Source of the DNA: Ruminococcus sp. UBA4275
GTDB lineage: Bacteria > Bacillota > Clostridia > Oscillospirales > Ruminococcaceae
Direction: 5' to 3'
NCBI GenBank assembly: GCA_002395085.1
Contig: DGVV01000130.1
Coordinates: 1 to 29,566, forward strand
DNA: 29,566 nt
The notes below the pieces were generated by a model. The model made no database searches. It was not told the origin of the DNA and saw only the letters and a program-made list of their open reading frames with translations. Position 1 is the stretch's first letter; each line of letters starts with the position of its first letter. A program made the position numbers and the translations under genes. Below are positions 7,042 to 14,383 of this stretch, one piece after another.

Positions 7042-7965
7042 ATGCCTGAACCGATGCAGCCTATTACCAATCCGGTTCTCGTTGATGCTATGGCAACCTT
7101 TAAGGTTGATCTGACAAACAGAGAACACGAAAAGGCATTTCTTGAGGCAGCAATCAATGCAAAATATCTGCTGCCCGCTCAGATTGAACAGCCCGCTGAA
7201 CCCCCGCAGGAGGGTGAACAGCAGCAGACCCGAATCGCTTTCCAGATCATGACCAATCCGCAGGGCAATAAGTTTATGCCCGCTTTTACGGATGAAATTG
7301 AGCTGCGCAAAAACCGGAAACCCGGTGAGCGGTTCTCTGTCGCTGTGATGAGCTTCATGGACCTCTACCGTTTCCTCAAGGCCAATGAGCCGATTAACGG
7401 TATCGTCATCAATCCCTTCGGCAGCGCACTCTGCCTCATCCGCCAGCAGGTCATCGCCATCGGTGATAACGGCGGTCAGGTCGTCATGCAGTCGCCGCGC
7501 CTCGCGGAAAGCGCAGGCATTCAGGTGCAGACTCAGCCCGTGCAGAAGCCCGACAACGCCCTCGGCGCTGCCGTCAATCCCGCTGATGCACAGCAGGCTG
7601 CGATCCGTCAGGCTATGGCGGAAATGGAAGCTGCGAAGGCTTCGCAGGAGGATTCCGATGCCGACGATACCTCGGCTATTACAGATGACCTGCTCAGCGC
7701 TGTGAAGAACTGCCTCAAAAAGCAGAAGTCCGTCAAGAAAGCCTACATCTCTCAGGAAAAAGAGAACGGCGAGGCTTATCTCCTCATCGCGCTCGATGCC
7801 GATGAGAATACGGACATCGAGGAAATCGGCAATACCATCTCTGAGACCTGCGCCGATTACTCCGATCTGCCCTTTGAGTGCGTCGCTGCAAGCAATATCC
7901 GCGCAAAAGAACTTGTCGCGAATGAAAAGCCCTTCTACGAAAAAAAGCGCTTCGGGTTCTTCTAA
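7042..7965 (+). CDS. SseB-family protein
   Basis: This is a 307-residue cytosolic protein. The N-terminal half (about 10-135) matches the SseB N-terminal pattern: an early FLEAAINAKYLLP helix, then MTNPQGNKFMPAFTDEIEL, then FMDLYRFL and GIVINPFGSALCL. A Gln/Ala-rich linker follows (about 150-200), and an alpha/beta C-terminal domain (about 215-300, KKAYISQEKENGEAYLLIALDAD) resembles the SseB C-terminal domain. SseB-type proteins are linked to serine sensitivity in E. coli, but their biochemistry is not known. I start at 7042, where AGGAGG lies 7 nt upstream, not at the longer frame beginning inside the promoter. No terminator separates it from the cellulase gene 111 nt downstream, so partial read-through is possible. 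Confidence 0.8.
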   Translation: MPEPMQPITNPVLVDAMATFKVDLTNREHEKAFLEAAINAKYLLPAQIEQPAEPPQEGEQQQTRIAFQIMTNPQGNKFMPAFTDEIELRKNRKPGERFSVAVMSFMDLYRFLKANEPINGIVINPFGSALCLIRQQVIAIGDNGGQVVMQSPRLAESAGIQVQTQPVQKPDNALGAAVNPADAQQAAIRQAMAEMEAAKASQEDSDADDTSAITDDLLSAVKNCLKKQKSVKKAYISQEKENGEAYLLIALDADENTDIEEIGNTISETCADYSDLPFECVAASNIRAKELVANEKPFYEKKRFGFF

Positions 7966-7985
7966 ACCGTTTTATTTGGTTCGCC

Positions 7986-8051
7986 CGGCTCAGTACCAGA
8001 GCCGTTAAGCCAATCCCGCACCGATCGTTTTAACGGGTTTCGGCGGTGCGG
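7986..8051 (+). other. Two hairpins in the cellulase leader
   Basis: The gap before the cellulase gene holds a perfect 6-bp hairpin (7986-8004, CGGCTC arms) and a perfect 8-bp stem (8016-8023 with 8044-8051, CCGCACCG arms). Neither has a T tract. They may stabilise or attenuate a transcript running from the sseB-like gene, or fold the leader of the cellulase mRNA. Confidence 0.4.
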
Positions 8052-8076
8052 AAATCCGATTTGAGGGGGAATCTCT

Positions 8077-9906
8077 ATGAAACACCGCAAGCTGCTGTCA
8101 CTGAGTCTGGCAGCGCTCATCGCCTGCACCGGAACGGCCGGTCTCAGCTTCTCTGCATCTCAGAACGTGCAGACCGCTGCCGCCGTGGACGACACCGGCG
8201 ATGACTGGCTCCACGCAAAAGGCAGCCGTCTCTACGACAGCGCAGGCAATGAGGTCTGGCTGACCGGCGCAAACTGGTTCGGTATGAACTGCTCCGAGAA
8301 TGCGCCGCACGGTCTCTATGCGCAGCAAGCTGATCCGTTCCTCAGCAATGTCGCTGATGCCGGCATCAACATCATCCGCTTTCCAGTCTCCTCTGAGCTG
8401 CTCATCTCCTGGATGAACGGCGAACCGCTCAAGGTCAGCTCCGTGCAGTGCTGGGGCGATGAGTCCAACGGCTTCAACATCGAGTTCCTTGAGGCTGACG
8501 GCAAGACCACCAAGAACAGCCTTGAGATCTTCGAGATCCTCGTGAAGAAGCTCAAGAAGTACGGACTCAAGTGCTTCATCGACGTCCACAGCCCGCACTC
8601 CGATAACTCCGGTCACGACTGGCCGCTGTGGTACGGCAAGGCAGGCGTCACCACCAAGAGCTGGATCGACTCGCTCGTCTGGACTGCTGACCATTTCAAG
8701 AATGATGACACCATTCTTGGCTACGACCTCGAAAATGAGCCGCACGGCAAGGGTCAGGACGGCGTAAAGTCCGCAAAATGGGACGGCTCCACGGACGAGA
8801 ACAACTGGGCGTATGCCGCAACACAGTGCGCAAACGCCATCCTCAAGGTGCATCCGCACGCGCTCATCTTCGTCGAGGGCGTGGAGCAGTCGCTGAAGGA
8901 TCCCAAGACCGGCACATGGGGTATGCCGGATTCGCTCACCAACAGCCCCTATTACGGCGCATGGTGGGGCGGCAACTTCCGCGGCGTGAAGGATTACCCG
9001 ATCGTTCCGGATTCCGGTACATCGCAGATCGTCTACTCCCCGCACGACTACGGCCCTTCCGTCTACGCGCAGACATGGTTCGAGAAGGACTTTACCGAGG
9101 AAACCCTGCTCGACGATTACTGGCGCGATACATGGGCGTTCATCGGGGAACAGGAGATCGGCCCGCTGCTCATCGGTGAGTGGGGCGGCCACATGGATAA
9201 GGGCAAGAACGAAAAGTGGATGAAGCTGCTTCGCGATTACATGATCAAGAACCACATCAACCACACCTTCTGGTGCCTCAACCCGAACTCCGGCGATACC
9301 GGCGGCCTGCTCGATACGCAGTTCAAGAACTGGGACAAGGATAAGTACGGACTCTTTGAGCCGTCGCTCTGGAAGACTGAGAGCGGCAAGTACATCGGTC
9401 TGGATCACCAGACGCCGCTCGGCAAGAACGGTATCTCGCTCAACGAATTCTACAGCACCACCCAGAACAGTAACCTCGACGGCGGTAAGTCGAATAAGGG
9501 CGGCAATGTCATCATCGTGGATAAAACCACGCCCTCTAACACCACCACAACTACCAAGACCACGACTACCACAACCAAGACCACGACCACCACAACCAAG
9601 ACCACGACCACCACAACCAAGACCACGACCACAACCACAAACACTACGACGATCAGTTCGGATGATCCCAGTTCGGGCAAGGGCAATATCATCTACGGTG
9701 ACGTCAACAACGACAAGGTCGTTGACATCAAGGATGCCGTGATGCTTGCACGCGCTGTCGGCGGCGACATCAACTCCGGTATCACCGATCTGGGAATGAT
9801 CAACGCTGAAATCACCGGCGACAAGAAAGTCAACTCGGAGGATCTCAAAAAGCTCCTTCGCTTCCTCGCAAAGCTTGACCCCGATATTGCACCCCCGGAG
9901 AAGTAA
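8077..9906 (+). CDS. Secreted GH5 cellulase with dockerin
   Basis: This 609-residue secreted enzyme has a Sec signal peptide (1 to about 36, cleavage near TAAA-VDD). The glycoside hydrolase family 5 domain (about 42-462) resembles the GH5_1 endoglucanase type, with WLTGANWFG near its start. The catalytic acid/base is Glu221 in DLENEPHG and the nucleophile is Glu368 in LLIGEWGG. A Thr-rich linker with regularly spaced Lys runs from about 484 to 525. The C-terminal dockerin (about 540-602) has two calcium-loop repeats, GDVNNDKVVDIKDAVMLARA and a second at about 577-600; a dockerin docks to a scaffoldin cohesin. The predicted activity is endo-beta-1,4-glucanase, inferred from the fold family. 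AGGGGGA precedes the start. Two strong hairpins follow the gene. Confidence 0.93.
   Translation: MKHRKLLSLSLAALIACTGTAGLSFSASQNVQTAAAVDDTGDDWLHAKGSRLYDSAGNEVWLTGANWFGMNCSENAPHGLYAQQADPFLSNVADAGINIIRFPVSSELLISWMNGEPLKVSSVQCWGDESNGFNIEFLEADGKTTKNSLEIFEILVKKLKKYGLKCFIDVHSPHSDNSGHDWPLWYGKAGVTTKSWIDSLVWTADHFKNDDTILGYDLENEPHGKGQDGVKSAKWDGSTDENNWAYAATQCANAILKVHPHALIFVEGVEQSLKDPKTGTWGMPDSLTNSPYYGAWWGGNFRGVKDYPIVPDSGTSQIVYSPHDYGPSVYAQTWFEKDFTEETLLDDYWRDTWAFIGEQEIGPLLIGEWGGHMDKGKNEKWMKLLRDYMIKNHINHTFWCLNPNSGDTGGLLDTQFKNWDKDKYGLFEPSLWKTESGKYIGLDHQTPLGKNGISLNEFYSTTQNSNLDGGKSNKGGNVIIVDKTTPSNTTTTTKTTTTTTKTTTTTTKTTTTTTKTTTTTTNTTTISSDDPSSGKGNIIYGDVNNDKVVDIKDAVMLARAVGGDINSGITDLGMINAEITGDKKVNSEDLKKLLRFLAKLDPDIAPPEK
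9559..9642 (+). repeat. 21-bp tandem repeat encoding the Thr/Lys linker
   Basis: Four units of 21 bp lie at 9559-9579, 9580-9600, 9601-9621 and 9622-9642. The middle two are identical, the first differs by one base and the last is degenerate. Each encodes six Thr and one Lys (the last ends in Asn). Near-identity at DNA level points to recent copy-number change by slippage or unequal recombination. Confidence 0.85.
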
Positions 9907-9911
9907 AACAC

Positions 9912-9944
9912 AAATCCCCGCGCTCATCGCGAGTGCGGGGATTT
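9912..9944 (+). terminator. First hairpin after the cellulase gene
   Basis: A perfect 10-bp stem (AAATCCCCGC) starts 6 nt after the stop codon. The downstream T tract is poor (CCTTGTCT), so it probably acts together with the next hairpin. Confidence 0.6.
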
Positions 9945-9961
9945 CCTTGTCTATATGCAGA

Positions 9962-9994
9962 AACGGCACCTGCAAGAGGTACCGTTCTTTTTTT
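9962..9994 (+). terminator. Second, strong terminator after the cellulase gene
   Basis: A 10-bp stem (AACGGCACCT) with one C-A mismatch is followed by C and seven T. It is a clear intrinsic terminator on the plus strand and separates the cellulase gene from the convergent pilin gene. Confidence 0.85.
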
Positions 9995-10002
9995 CGAGAG
10001 GA

Positions 10003-10530
10003 TTAGCCGGAGATCGAAAGCTCATCCATTGCATAGGAAAGCGCATCACTCTCTGACCAGGAATTTTTCAGCAGATATTTGTCAATGCCGATTTTCGGGG
10101 GGAAGGAACCGGGATAACCACGATGAATCACGCCAACGGCTACACAGCCTGCGCCATTCAGACGGTATGAGATTTTATCTACCGAACCGATGTCATTGAA
10201 GTAATCGCACACCTTGGAATAAAGCACGGCCTTGAGCGTCGGAATGTCATCTGTCGGGCCGCCGGAATAAACGTAGCCTTTTTTGGCATACATCGTTGCG
10301 CCTGAATCAGAAAAATCGCCAACAAGCTTCTGCGGCGGAAGATCAATGCTCTCCATTTCCACCATAGCAACTGCAAGAGCATTGAAAACAGACTTCGCTG
10401 CATTGTTGGCTGCTGTCAGCTTGGAACGCCGCACATAGCCAATCATTGCAGGAACAAGAATCGCTGCAAGCACGCCGATAATCGCGATTACAACGATCAA
10501 CTCAATCAGAGTAAAACCTTTTCTCTTCAT
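10003..10530 (-). CDS. Type IV pilin-like protein (second, probably minor)
   Basis: This is a 175-residue prepilin. The class III leader MKRKG is followed by FTLIELIVVIAIIGVLAAIL, with Phe at +1 and Glu at +5 of the mature protein as in type IV pilins. The rest is a soluble globular domain, longer than that of the neighbouring pilin, that ends with a shared ALSYAMDE-type tail. I start at 10530, where GAGGGT lies about 7 nt upstream, not at the in-frame ATG 21 nt earlier, which lacks a ribosome site and would lengthen the leader. The gene follows the stronger pilin gene after a hairpin at 10606-10627 and has no promoter of its own that I can see, so it probably depends on read-through. Confidence 0.88.
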   Translation of the reverse strand: MKRKGFTLIELIVVIAIIGVLAAILVPAMIGYVRRSKLTAANNAAKSVFNALAVAMVEMESIDLPPQKLVGDFSDSGATMYAKKGYVYSGGPTDDIPTLKAVLYSKVCDYFNDIGSVDKISYRLNGAGCVAVGVIHRGYPGSFPPKIGIDKYLLKNSWSESDALSYAMDELSISG

Positions 10531-10605
10531 TTTTCTACCCTCATTGTTCATGAACCATACCCAAATTCTTCATAAAATTGTCATATTGAACGCTTGATAC
10601 AAAGA

Positions 10606-10627
10606 ATGCCCCCAGTTAAGGGGGCAT
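10606..10627 (-). terminator. Attenuator-like hairpin between the two pilin genes
   Basis: A perfect 8-bp stem (ATGCCCCC) with a 6-nt loop is followed on the minus strand by TCTTTG, a weak T tract. It fits a leaky terminator that lowers expression of the second pilin. Confidence 0.6.
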
Positions 10628-10667
10628 CCTCATAATTCGTGAAACTGACTAACCAGATCAGACTGGA

Positions 10668-11117
10668 TTACTCCTGTGCGTAAGAGAGAGCATCATCAAC
10701 GCCGCCCATGTCGTCGTTCTTTTCGACGCTCATCTGCTGCGGATAAGAACCGTAGTACTTACCGTTCTTGATGCCGACTGCAATGCACTGACCCTTATCG
10801 ATCTTGACAGAGTAAGCGTTCTGAGACTTTGCTGCAAAGGTCTTCAGGTCGGAGAAGTAGTTCAGAACCTTGGCGGACAGGGAGCTGGAAACCGTACCGC
10901 TGGCCTGATCGTAAAGCTCGATGTTCGCATCCTCGGTGTCGAGGTCGACCAGCGAAGTGTTGACTGCATTGTACAGGGACTTCGCAGTGGTGTTAGCGGT
11001 GGTAACCTTGGACTTCTTCACGTAGCCGAGCATAGCCGGAACGAGGATAGCAGCCAGAACACCGATGATCGCGATAACGACGATCAGCTCAATCAGGGTA
11101 AAACCTTTCTTTTTCAT
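10668..11117 (-). CDS. pilA: Type IV major pilin
   Basis: This 149-residue prepilin has a 5-residue leader (MKKKG) followed by FTLIELIVVIAIIGVLAAIL, with Phe+1 and Glu+5, then a helix continuing to about residue 60 and a compact globular domain. It is the usual length for a major pilin, and its ribosome site is very strong (GAGGAGG, 10 nt before ATG). It is the first gene behind a good promoter at 11242-11270 and has a structured leader of about 120 nt, all consistent with high expression. The last residues (DDALSYAQE) resemble the end of the downstream pilin, so the two are likely paralogues. The prepilin peptidase encoded at 14384 should cut after Gly5. Major-subunit status is inferred from context, not shown. 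Confidence 0.9.
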   Translation of the reverse strand: MKKKGFTLIELIVVIAIIGVLAAILVPAMLGYVKKSKVTTANTTAKSLYNAVNTSLVDLDTEDANIELYDQASGTVSSSLSAKVLNYFSDLKTFAAKSQNAYSVKIDKGQCIAVGIKNGKYYGSYPQQMSVEKNDDMGGVDDALSYAQE

Positions 11118-11153
11118 GATAAATGTACCTCCTCAAAGTAATTGGTTGTTTCT

Positions 11154-11193
11154 GGATCGCTTTCGGAGCGATCCGAAGCTTGATCAGAGCTTC
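11154..11193 (-). other. Two hairpins in the pilA leader
   Basis: The pilin leader carries a perfect 8-bp hairpin (11154-11174, GGATCGCT arms) next to a perfect 6-bp hairpin (11175-11193, GAAGCT arms). They sit between the promoter and the ribosome site and probably stabilise the pilin mRNA. Confidence 0.55.
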
Positions 11194-11241
11194 CTGATAC
11201 CGTGTCGACGTCAAACACCGTATCGGTTTCTCTATGGTCTT

Positions 11242-11270
11242 AGTATAACATAAACGACTGAAAAAGTCAA
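11242..11270 (-). promoter_or_regulatory. Promoter of the pilin genes
   Basis: The minus strand reads TTGACT, a 17-nt spacer and TATACT with TGT just before the -10 (extended -10). The predicted leader is about 120 nt. Confidence 0.85.
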
Positions 11271-11312
11271 GAGGTTTCCGCAATTTTACGAGATTATGAA
11301 CAAACTTTTACG

Positions 11313-11380
11313 AAAGCGGTTTTTTAGGCCGAAATTCCGATTTCGTTTTCGGCGTTCTGCACAAAGATTGTAACCGCTTT
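11313..11380. other. Nested inverted repeat with two alternative inner stems
   Basis: Perfect 9-bp arms AAAGCGGTT (11313-11321) and AACCGCTTT (11372-11380) enclose two mutually exclusive stems. One is GCCGAAA (11328-11334) with TTTCGGC (11347-11353); the other is CGAAAT (11330-11335) with ATTTCG (11340-11345). The element lies between the end of pilT and the pilA promoter, in a 376-nt stretch without a gene. It may be the 3' end of the pilT transcript or an upstream regulatory structure. Confidence 0.4.
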
Positions 11381-11429
11381 GTAACTAAATAAGCCCCCCA
11401 AGCCGCAGAAATCTACCGGAAACTGTGAA

Positions 11430-11464
11430 GAATGCCTCCCCGATTTCGCATCAGAGAGGCATTC
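11430..11464 (-). terminator. Hairpin after pilT
   Basis: A perfect 9-bp stem (GAATGCCTC with GAGGCATTC) and a 17-nt loop begin about 30 nt after the pilT stop. The sequence following on the minus strand is TTCACAGTTT, a poor T tract, so termination may be partial. Confidence 0.5.
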
Positions 11465-11493
11465 CTTGTACATTTTAGCTGATTTGCCGGTAA

Positions 11494-12603
11494 TTAGCCG
11501 ATGACACCCTCACGCGTGATGACGGACTGACCGCCCATTGCGGTGAGGTAACGGTAAAACTCGGTCTTGTCCTGGCACTTCTCCAGCGCATCGACCTCGT
11601 TGACCGTGTTGTTCTTGACCAGACGAGCAAGCTCCTGGTCCAGACACATCATGCCGTGCGCCTTACCTGCCTGAATCGAGCTGAGGATCAGGTGGATCTT
11701 ACCCTCACGGATCATCGCGGAGATTGCGTCTGTGCAGTTCAGAATCTCCATTGCCGCGATACGGCCCGTGCCGTTCTTGAGCGGCAGCAGCGTCTGCGAG
11801 ACGACGCCGACAAGGACGTTTGCAAGCTGGGTACGGATCTGCACCTGCTGATGCTCCGGATACACGTCGATGATACGGTTGATCGTATCAGGCGCAGAGG
11901 TGGTATGCAGGGTCGAGAAGACAAGGTGACCCGTTTCAGCAGCGGTGATTGCCGCCTGAATCGTTTCAAAGTCACGCATTTCGCCGACGAGGATGACGTC
12001 AGGGTCTTCACGAAGGGCTGCTCTCAGCGCCATTGCGAAGCTCGGAACGTCAGAGCCGACCTCACGCTGGTTGACCATGCAGCGCTTATGCTCGTGAACA
12101 TACTCGATCGGGTCCTCGATCGTGATAACGTGTGCGGACTTGTTGCAGTTGACATAGTCGATCATGCCGGCAAGCGTGGTGGACTTACCGGAACCGGTCG
12201 GGCCGGTGATGAGGACAAGGCCACGCGGACGCATTGCAAACTCTGCCATGACAGGCGGCATGAACAGATCCTCAAGGGTCGGGATGTCGTTGCGGAGCAG
12301 ACGGATTGCAACTGCAAGATGCTCGCGCTGATAGAAGATGTTGCAGCGGTGACGGAAACCTGCACGCGTCACATAGGAGAAGTCCGTGTCGATGCGCTTG
12401 GTGACGTTCTTTCTCTGCTGCTCGTTGGTCATCTGCTCGACGATTTCTGCGATCATCTCGTCAGTCATTTCCGGATAGCTGCTCATCTTACGGAGCTGAC
12501 CGTGCAGACGGACAACCGGATTGATACCGACGGTAAAATGAAGGTCAGAGCAGCCGAGTGCGCGGACATCGTCCAGAATCTTATTGATAACAATCGTAGG
12601 CAT
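11494..12603 (-). CDS. pilT: Pilus retraction ATPase PilT
   Basis: This 369-residue cytosolic hexameric ATPase is expected to power pilus disassembly and twitching. The N-terminal domain opens with a VRALGCSDLHF motif. Walker A is GPTGSGKS (134-141), the Walker B region is DPDVILVGEMRD (200-211, Glu208), and the His box is AETGHLVFSTLHT (222-234). The AIRNLIRE-type motif near the C-terminus (SAMIREGKIHLI) is degenerate but recognisable, and the length is typical of PilT. It lacks the N-terminal MshEN domain and the zinc-binding cysteines of PilB. GGAGG lies 7 nt before the ATG. It lies 33 nt downstream of pilB and is almost certainly co-transcribed with it. The presence of PilT argues for dynamic, retractable pili rather than a type II-like pseudopilus. 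Confidence 0.93.
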   Translation of the reverse strand: MPTIVINKILDDVRALGCSDLHFTVGINPVVRLHGQLRKMSSYPEMTDEMIAEIVEQMTNEQQRKNVTKRIDTDFSYVTRAGFRHRCNIFYQREHLAVAIRLLRNDIPTLEDLFMPPVMAEFAMRPRGLVLITGPTGSGKSTTLAGMIDYVNCNKSAHVITIEDPIEYVHEHKRCMVNQREVGSDVPSFAMALRAALREDPDVILVGEMRDFETIQAAITAAETGHLVFSTLHTTSAPDTINRIIDVYPEHQQVQIRTQLANVLVGVVSQTLLPLKNGTGRIAAMEILNCTDAISAMIREGKIHLILSSIQAGKAHGMMCLDQELARLVKNNTVNEVDALEKCQDKTEFYRYLTAMGGQSVITREGVIG

Positions 12604-12636
12604 GATTTTTCCTCCGTTTTTCTTCCAGATAGTTGA

Positions 12637-14301
12637 TTAGACTGCGTATGTAACACGAACAAGCTCATCCATGCTCGTGACGCCCTGCTGAACGAGGTCA
12701 GAGACGTTATCACGCAGGAGCTTGGTGCCGTTTGCACGGGCAGTCGTTTCGAGCTGCTCGGTGCTTGCACCGTTTGCGATCAATGTAGAGATATTACCGG
12801 AACACTGAATGATCTCGTGGATAGCCGTTCTGCCGCGGTAGCCGCCGCCGCACTCATTGCAGCCGACTGCATCGTAAATCGGGACAGAATGATCAATGTG
12901 CATCAGATCATTCTCCTCCTCCGTGGACATTCTCTGACGACGGCACTTCGGGCAGAGAACCTTAACCAGACGCTGTGCGACAACGCCGATCAGAGAGGAA
13001 GCAACCATGTACGCCGGAATGCCCATATCGACCAGACGGACGATCGTGGAAGCTGCGTCATTGGTATGGAGCGTGGAAAGAACAAGGTGACCCGTGATAG
13101 CGGCGCGGATACCGATTTCTGCGGTCTCGCCGTCACGCATCTCACCGATCATGATGACGTCAGGGTCCTGACGGAGAATGGAACGAAGTGCTGCCGGGAA
13201 GGTCATACCGGACTTGACGTTGATCTGGCACTGGTTGATGCCTTCCATCTGCTTTTCAACCGGGTCCTCAACCGTAACGACATTAACCTCCGGACGCGCG
13301 ATTGCGCCGAGGGCTGCGTACAGGGTAGTGGACTTACCGGAACCGGTCGGGCCGGTAACGAGGATAACGCCGTGCGGGCACTTGATCATGCTCTCGAACA
13401 GGCGGAAGTTGTAATCGGACATACCCAGCTCATGCAGACCTCTGGTCTTGATTGCGCCGGTGGAAAGGATACGGATAACGATCTTTTCGCCGTGAACCAT
13501 CGGGAGCGAGGAAACACGAACGTCAAGCGGGATGCCGTCAACCGTCTGGGAGAAACGGCCGTCCTGCGGGATTCTCTTTTCTGCGATGTTCATGCCGGAG
13601 ATCAGCTTCAGACGGGTTGCGAGCTGATTCTGGACATTCGAGGAGACGTTCATCAGAAGCACGAGGTCGCCGTTGACACGGACACGGATCTGCGTATACT
13701 TCTCGAACGGCTCAATATGAATATCGGTTGCCTCCATACGGAACGCATTTTCGATAATCTGGGTTGCGAGTTTAACGATCGGGGCGCTCTCAACGCGGTC
13801 TCTCGAATCGTCATCATCGTCCATCATCTCGCCCTGCGTGCTGTCCATGCCGAGGTCACCGAGATCAGACATCTGATATGCCTTACCGATTGCCTTCTTG
13901 ATTGCCATTCTCGTAGCGAGAACAGGAATCGTATCGTAACCGGTCTTGACCTTGATGTCTTCGAGAATATTGAAGTTGACAGGGTCATCCGTTGCGACCG
14001 TCAGACGGCGTCCGGTCATGTTAATTGCGATAATACAGTTGCGTTCAGCAAGATCCTGCGGAACCTTACGGGCGATTTCGCCGTCAACCTCAACGCTGTT
14101 CAGGTCAACAAACGGTACGCCGAGCTTCACAGACAGTGCCTGCGCAAATTTGACGTCCGACATGAAGCCCATCTCGACGATGACTTCGCCGAACTTTTTG
14201 CCGTCCTGCGACTCGCGCTGTCTCTGCAGAACCTGCTGCAGCTGTTCCGGGGTGATGTGACCTTCCTCCACGAGGTAGTCACCGATTCGGATGTTTCTCA
14301 T
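12637..14301 (-). CDS. pilB: Pilus assembly ATPase PilB
   Basis: This 554-residue GspE/PilB ATPase powers pilin polymerisation. An N-terminal MshEN-type domain (about 1-145) opens with RIGDYLVEEGHIT, and an acidic linker follows (about 155-168). The ATPase core carries Walker A GPTGSGKS (317-324), the Walker B region DPDVIMIGEMRD (379-390) and the His box ITGHLVLSTLHT (402-413). A zinc-type four-cysteine cluster is at Cys450, Cys453, Cys481 and Cys484. I start at 14301, with GGAGG 6 nt upstream. The longer frame would run through the divergent pilD promoter and adds a spurious hydrophobic tail. pilT follows 33 nt downstream. The gene is divergent from the peptidase gene, with only 82 nt between the two starts; I found no convincing promoter for pilB there. 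Confidence 0.93.
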   Translation of the reverse strand: MRNIRIGDYLVEEGHITPEQLQQVLQRQRESQDGKKFGEVIVEMGFMSDVKFAQALSVKLGVPFVDLNSVEVDGEIARKVPQDLAERNCIIAINMTGRRLTVATDDPVNFNILEDIKVKTGYDTIPVLATRMAIKKAIGKAYQMSDLGDLGMDSTQGEMMDDDDDSRDRVESAPIVKLATQIIENAFRMEATDIHIEPFEKYTQIRVRVNGDLVLLMNVSSNVQNQLATRLKLISGMNIAEKRIPQDGRFSQTVDGIPLDVRVSSLPMVHGEKIVIRILSTGAIKTRGLHELGMSDYNFRLFESMIKCPHGVILVTGPTGSGKSTTLYAALGAIARPEVNVVTVEDPVEKQMEGINQCQINVKSGMTFPAALRSILRQDPDVIMIGEMRDGETAEIGIRAAITGHLVLSTLHTNDAASTIVRLVDMGIPAYMVASSLIGVVAQRLVKVLCPKCRRQRMSTEEENDLMHIDHSVPIYDAVGCNECGGGYRGRTAIHEIIQCSGNISTLIANGASTEQLETTARANGTKLLRDNVSDLVQQGVTSMDELVRVTYAV

Positions 14302-14320
14302 ACTCAACCTCCAAAAACTC

Positions 14321-14349
14321 TTGAAAATTAAACAGATCTGTGGTATAAT
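14321..14349 (+). promoter_or_regulatory. Promoter of the prepilin peptidase gene
   Basis: TTGAAA, a 17-nt spacer and TATAAT preceded by TGG (extended -10). Transcription should start near 14356, leaving a short leader with AAAGGAGG before the start codon. Confidence 0.88.
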
Positions 14350-14383
14350 GGATAACAGTACAAACCATAAAGGAGGTACCGTT

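Noticed and set aside
8098..9975. A 625-codon open frame on the minus strand opposite the cellulase gene
   Set aside because: It is the shadow of a GC-biased gene. The plus-strand frame has a signal peptide, catalytic motifs and a dockerin; the opposite frame has no motif and spans the Thr repeat as Val/Gly runs.
14302..14383. A promoter for pilB on the minus strand between pilB and pilD
   Set aside because: TTATAC and TTTAAT boxes exist, but their -35 partners match only about three of six bases, so I do not call one.
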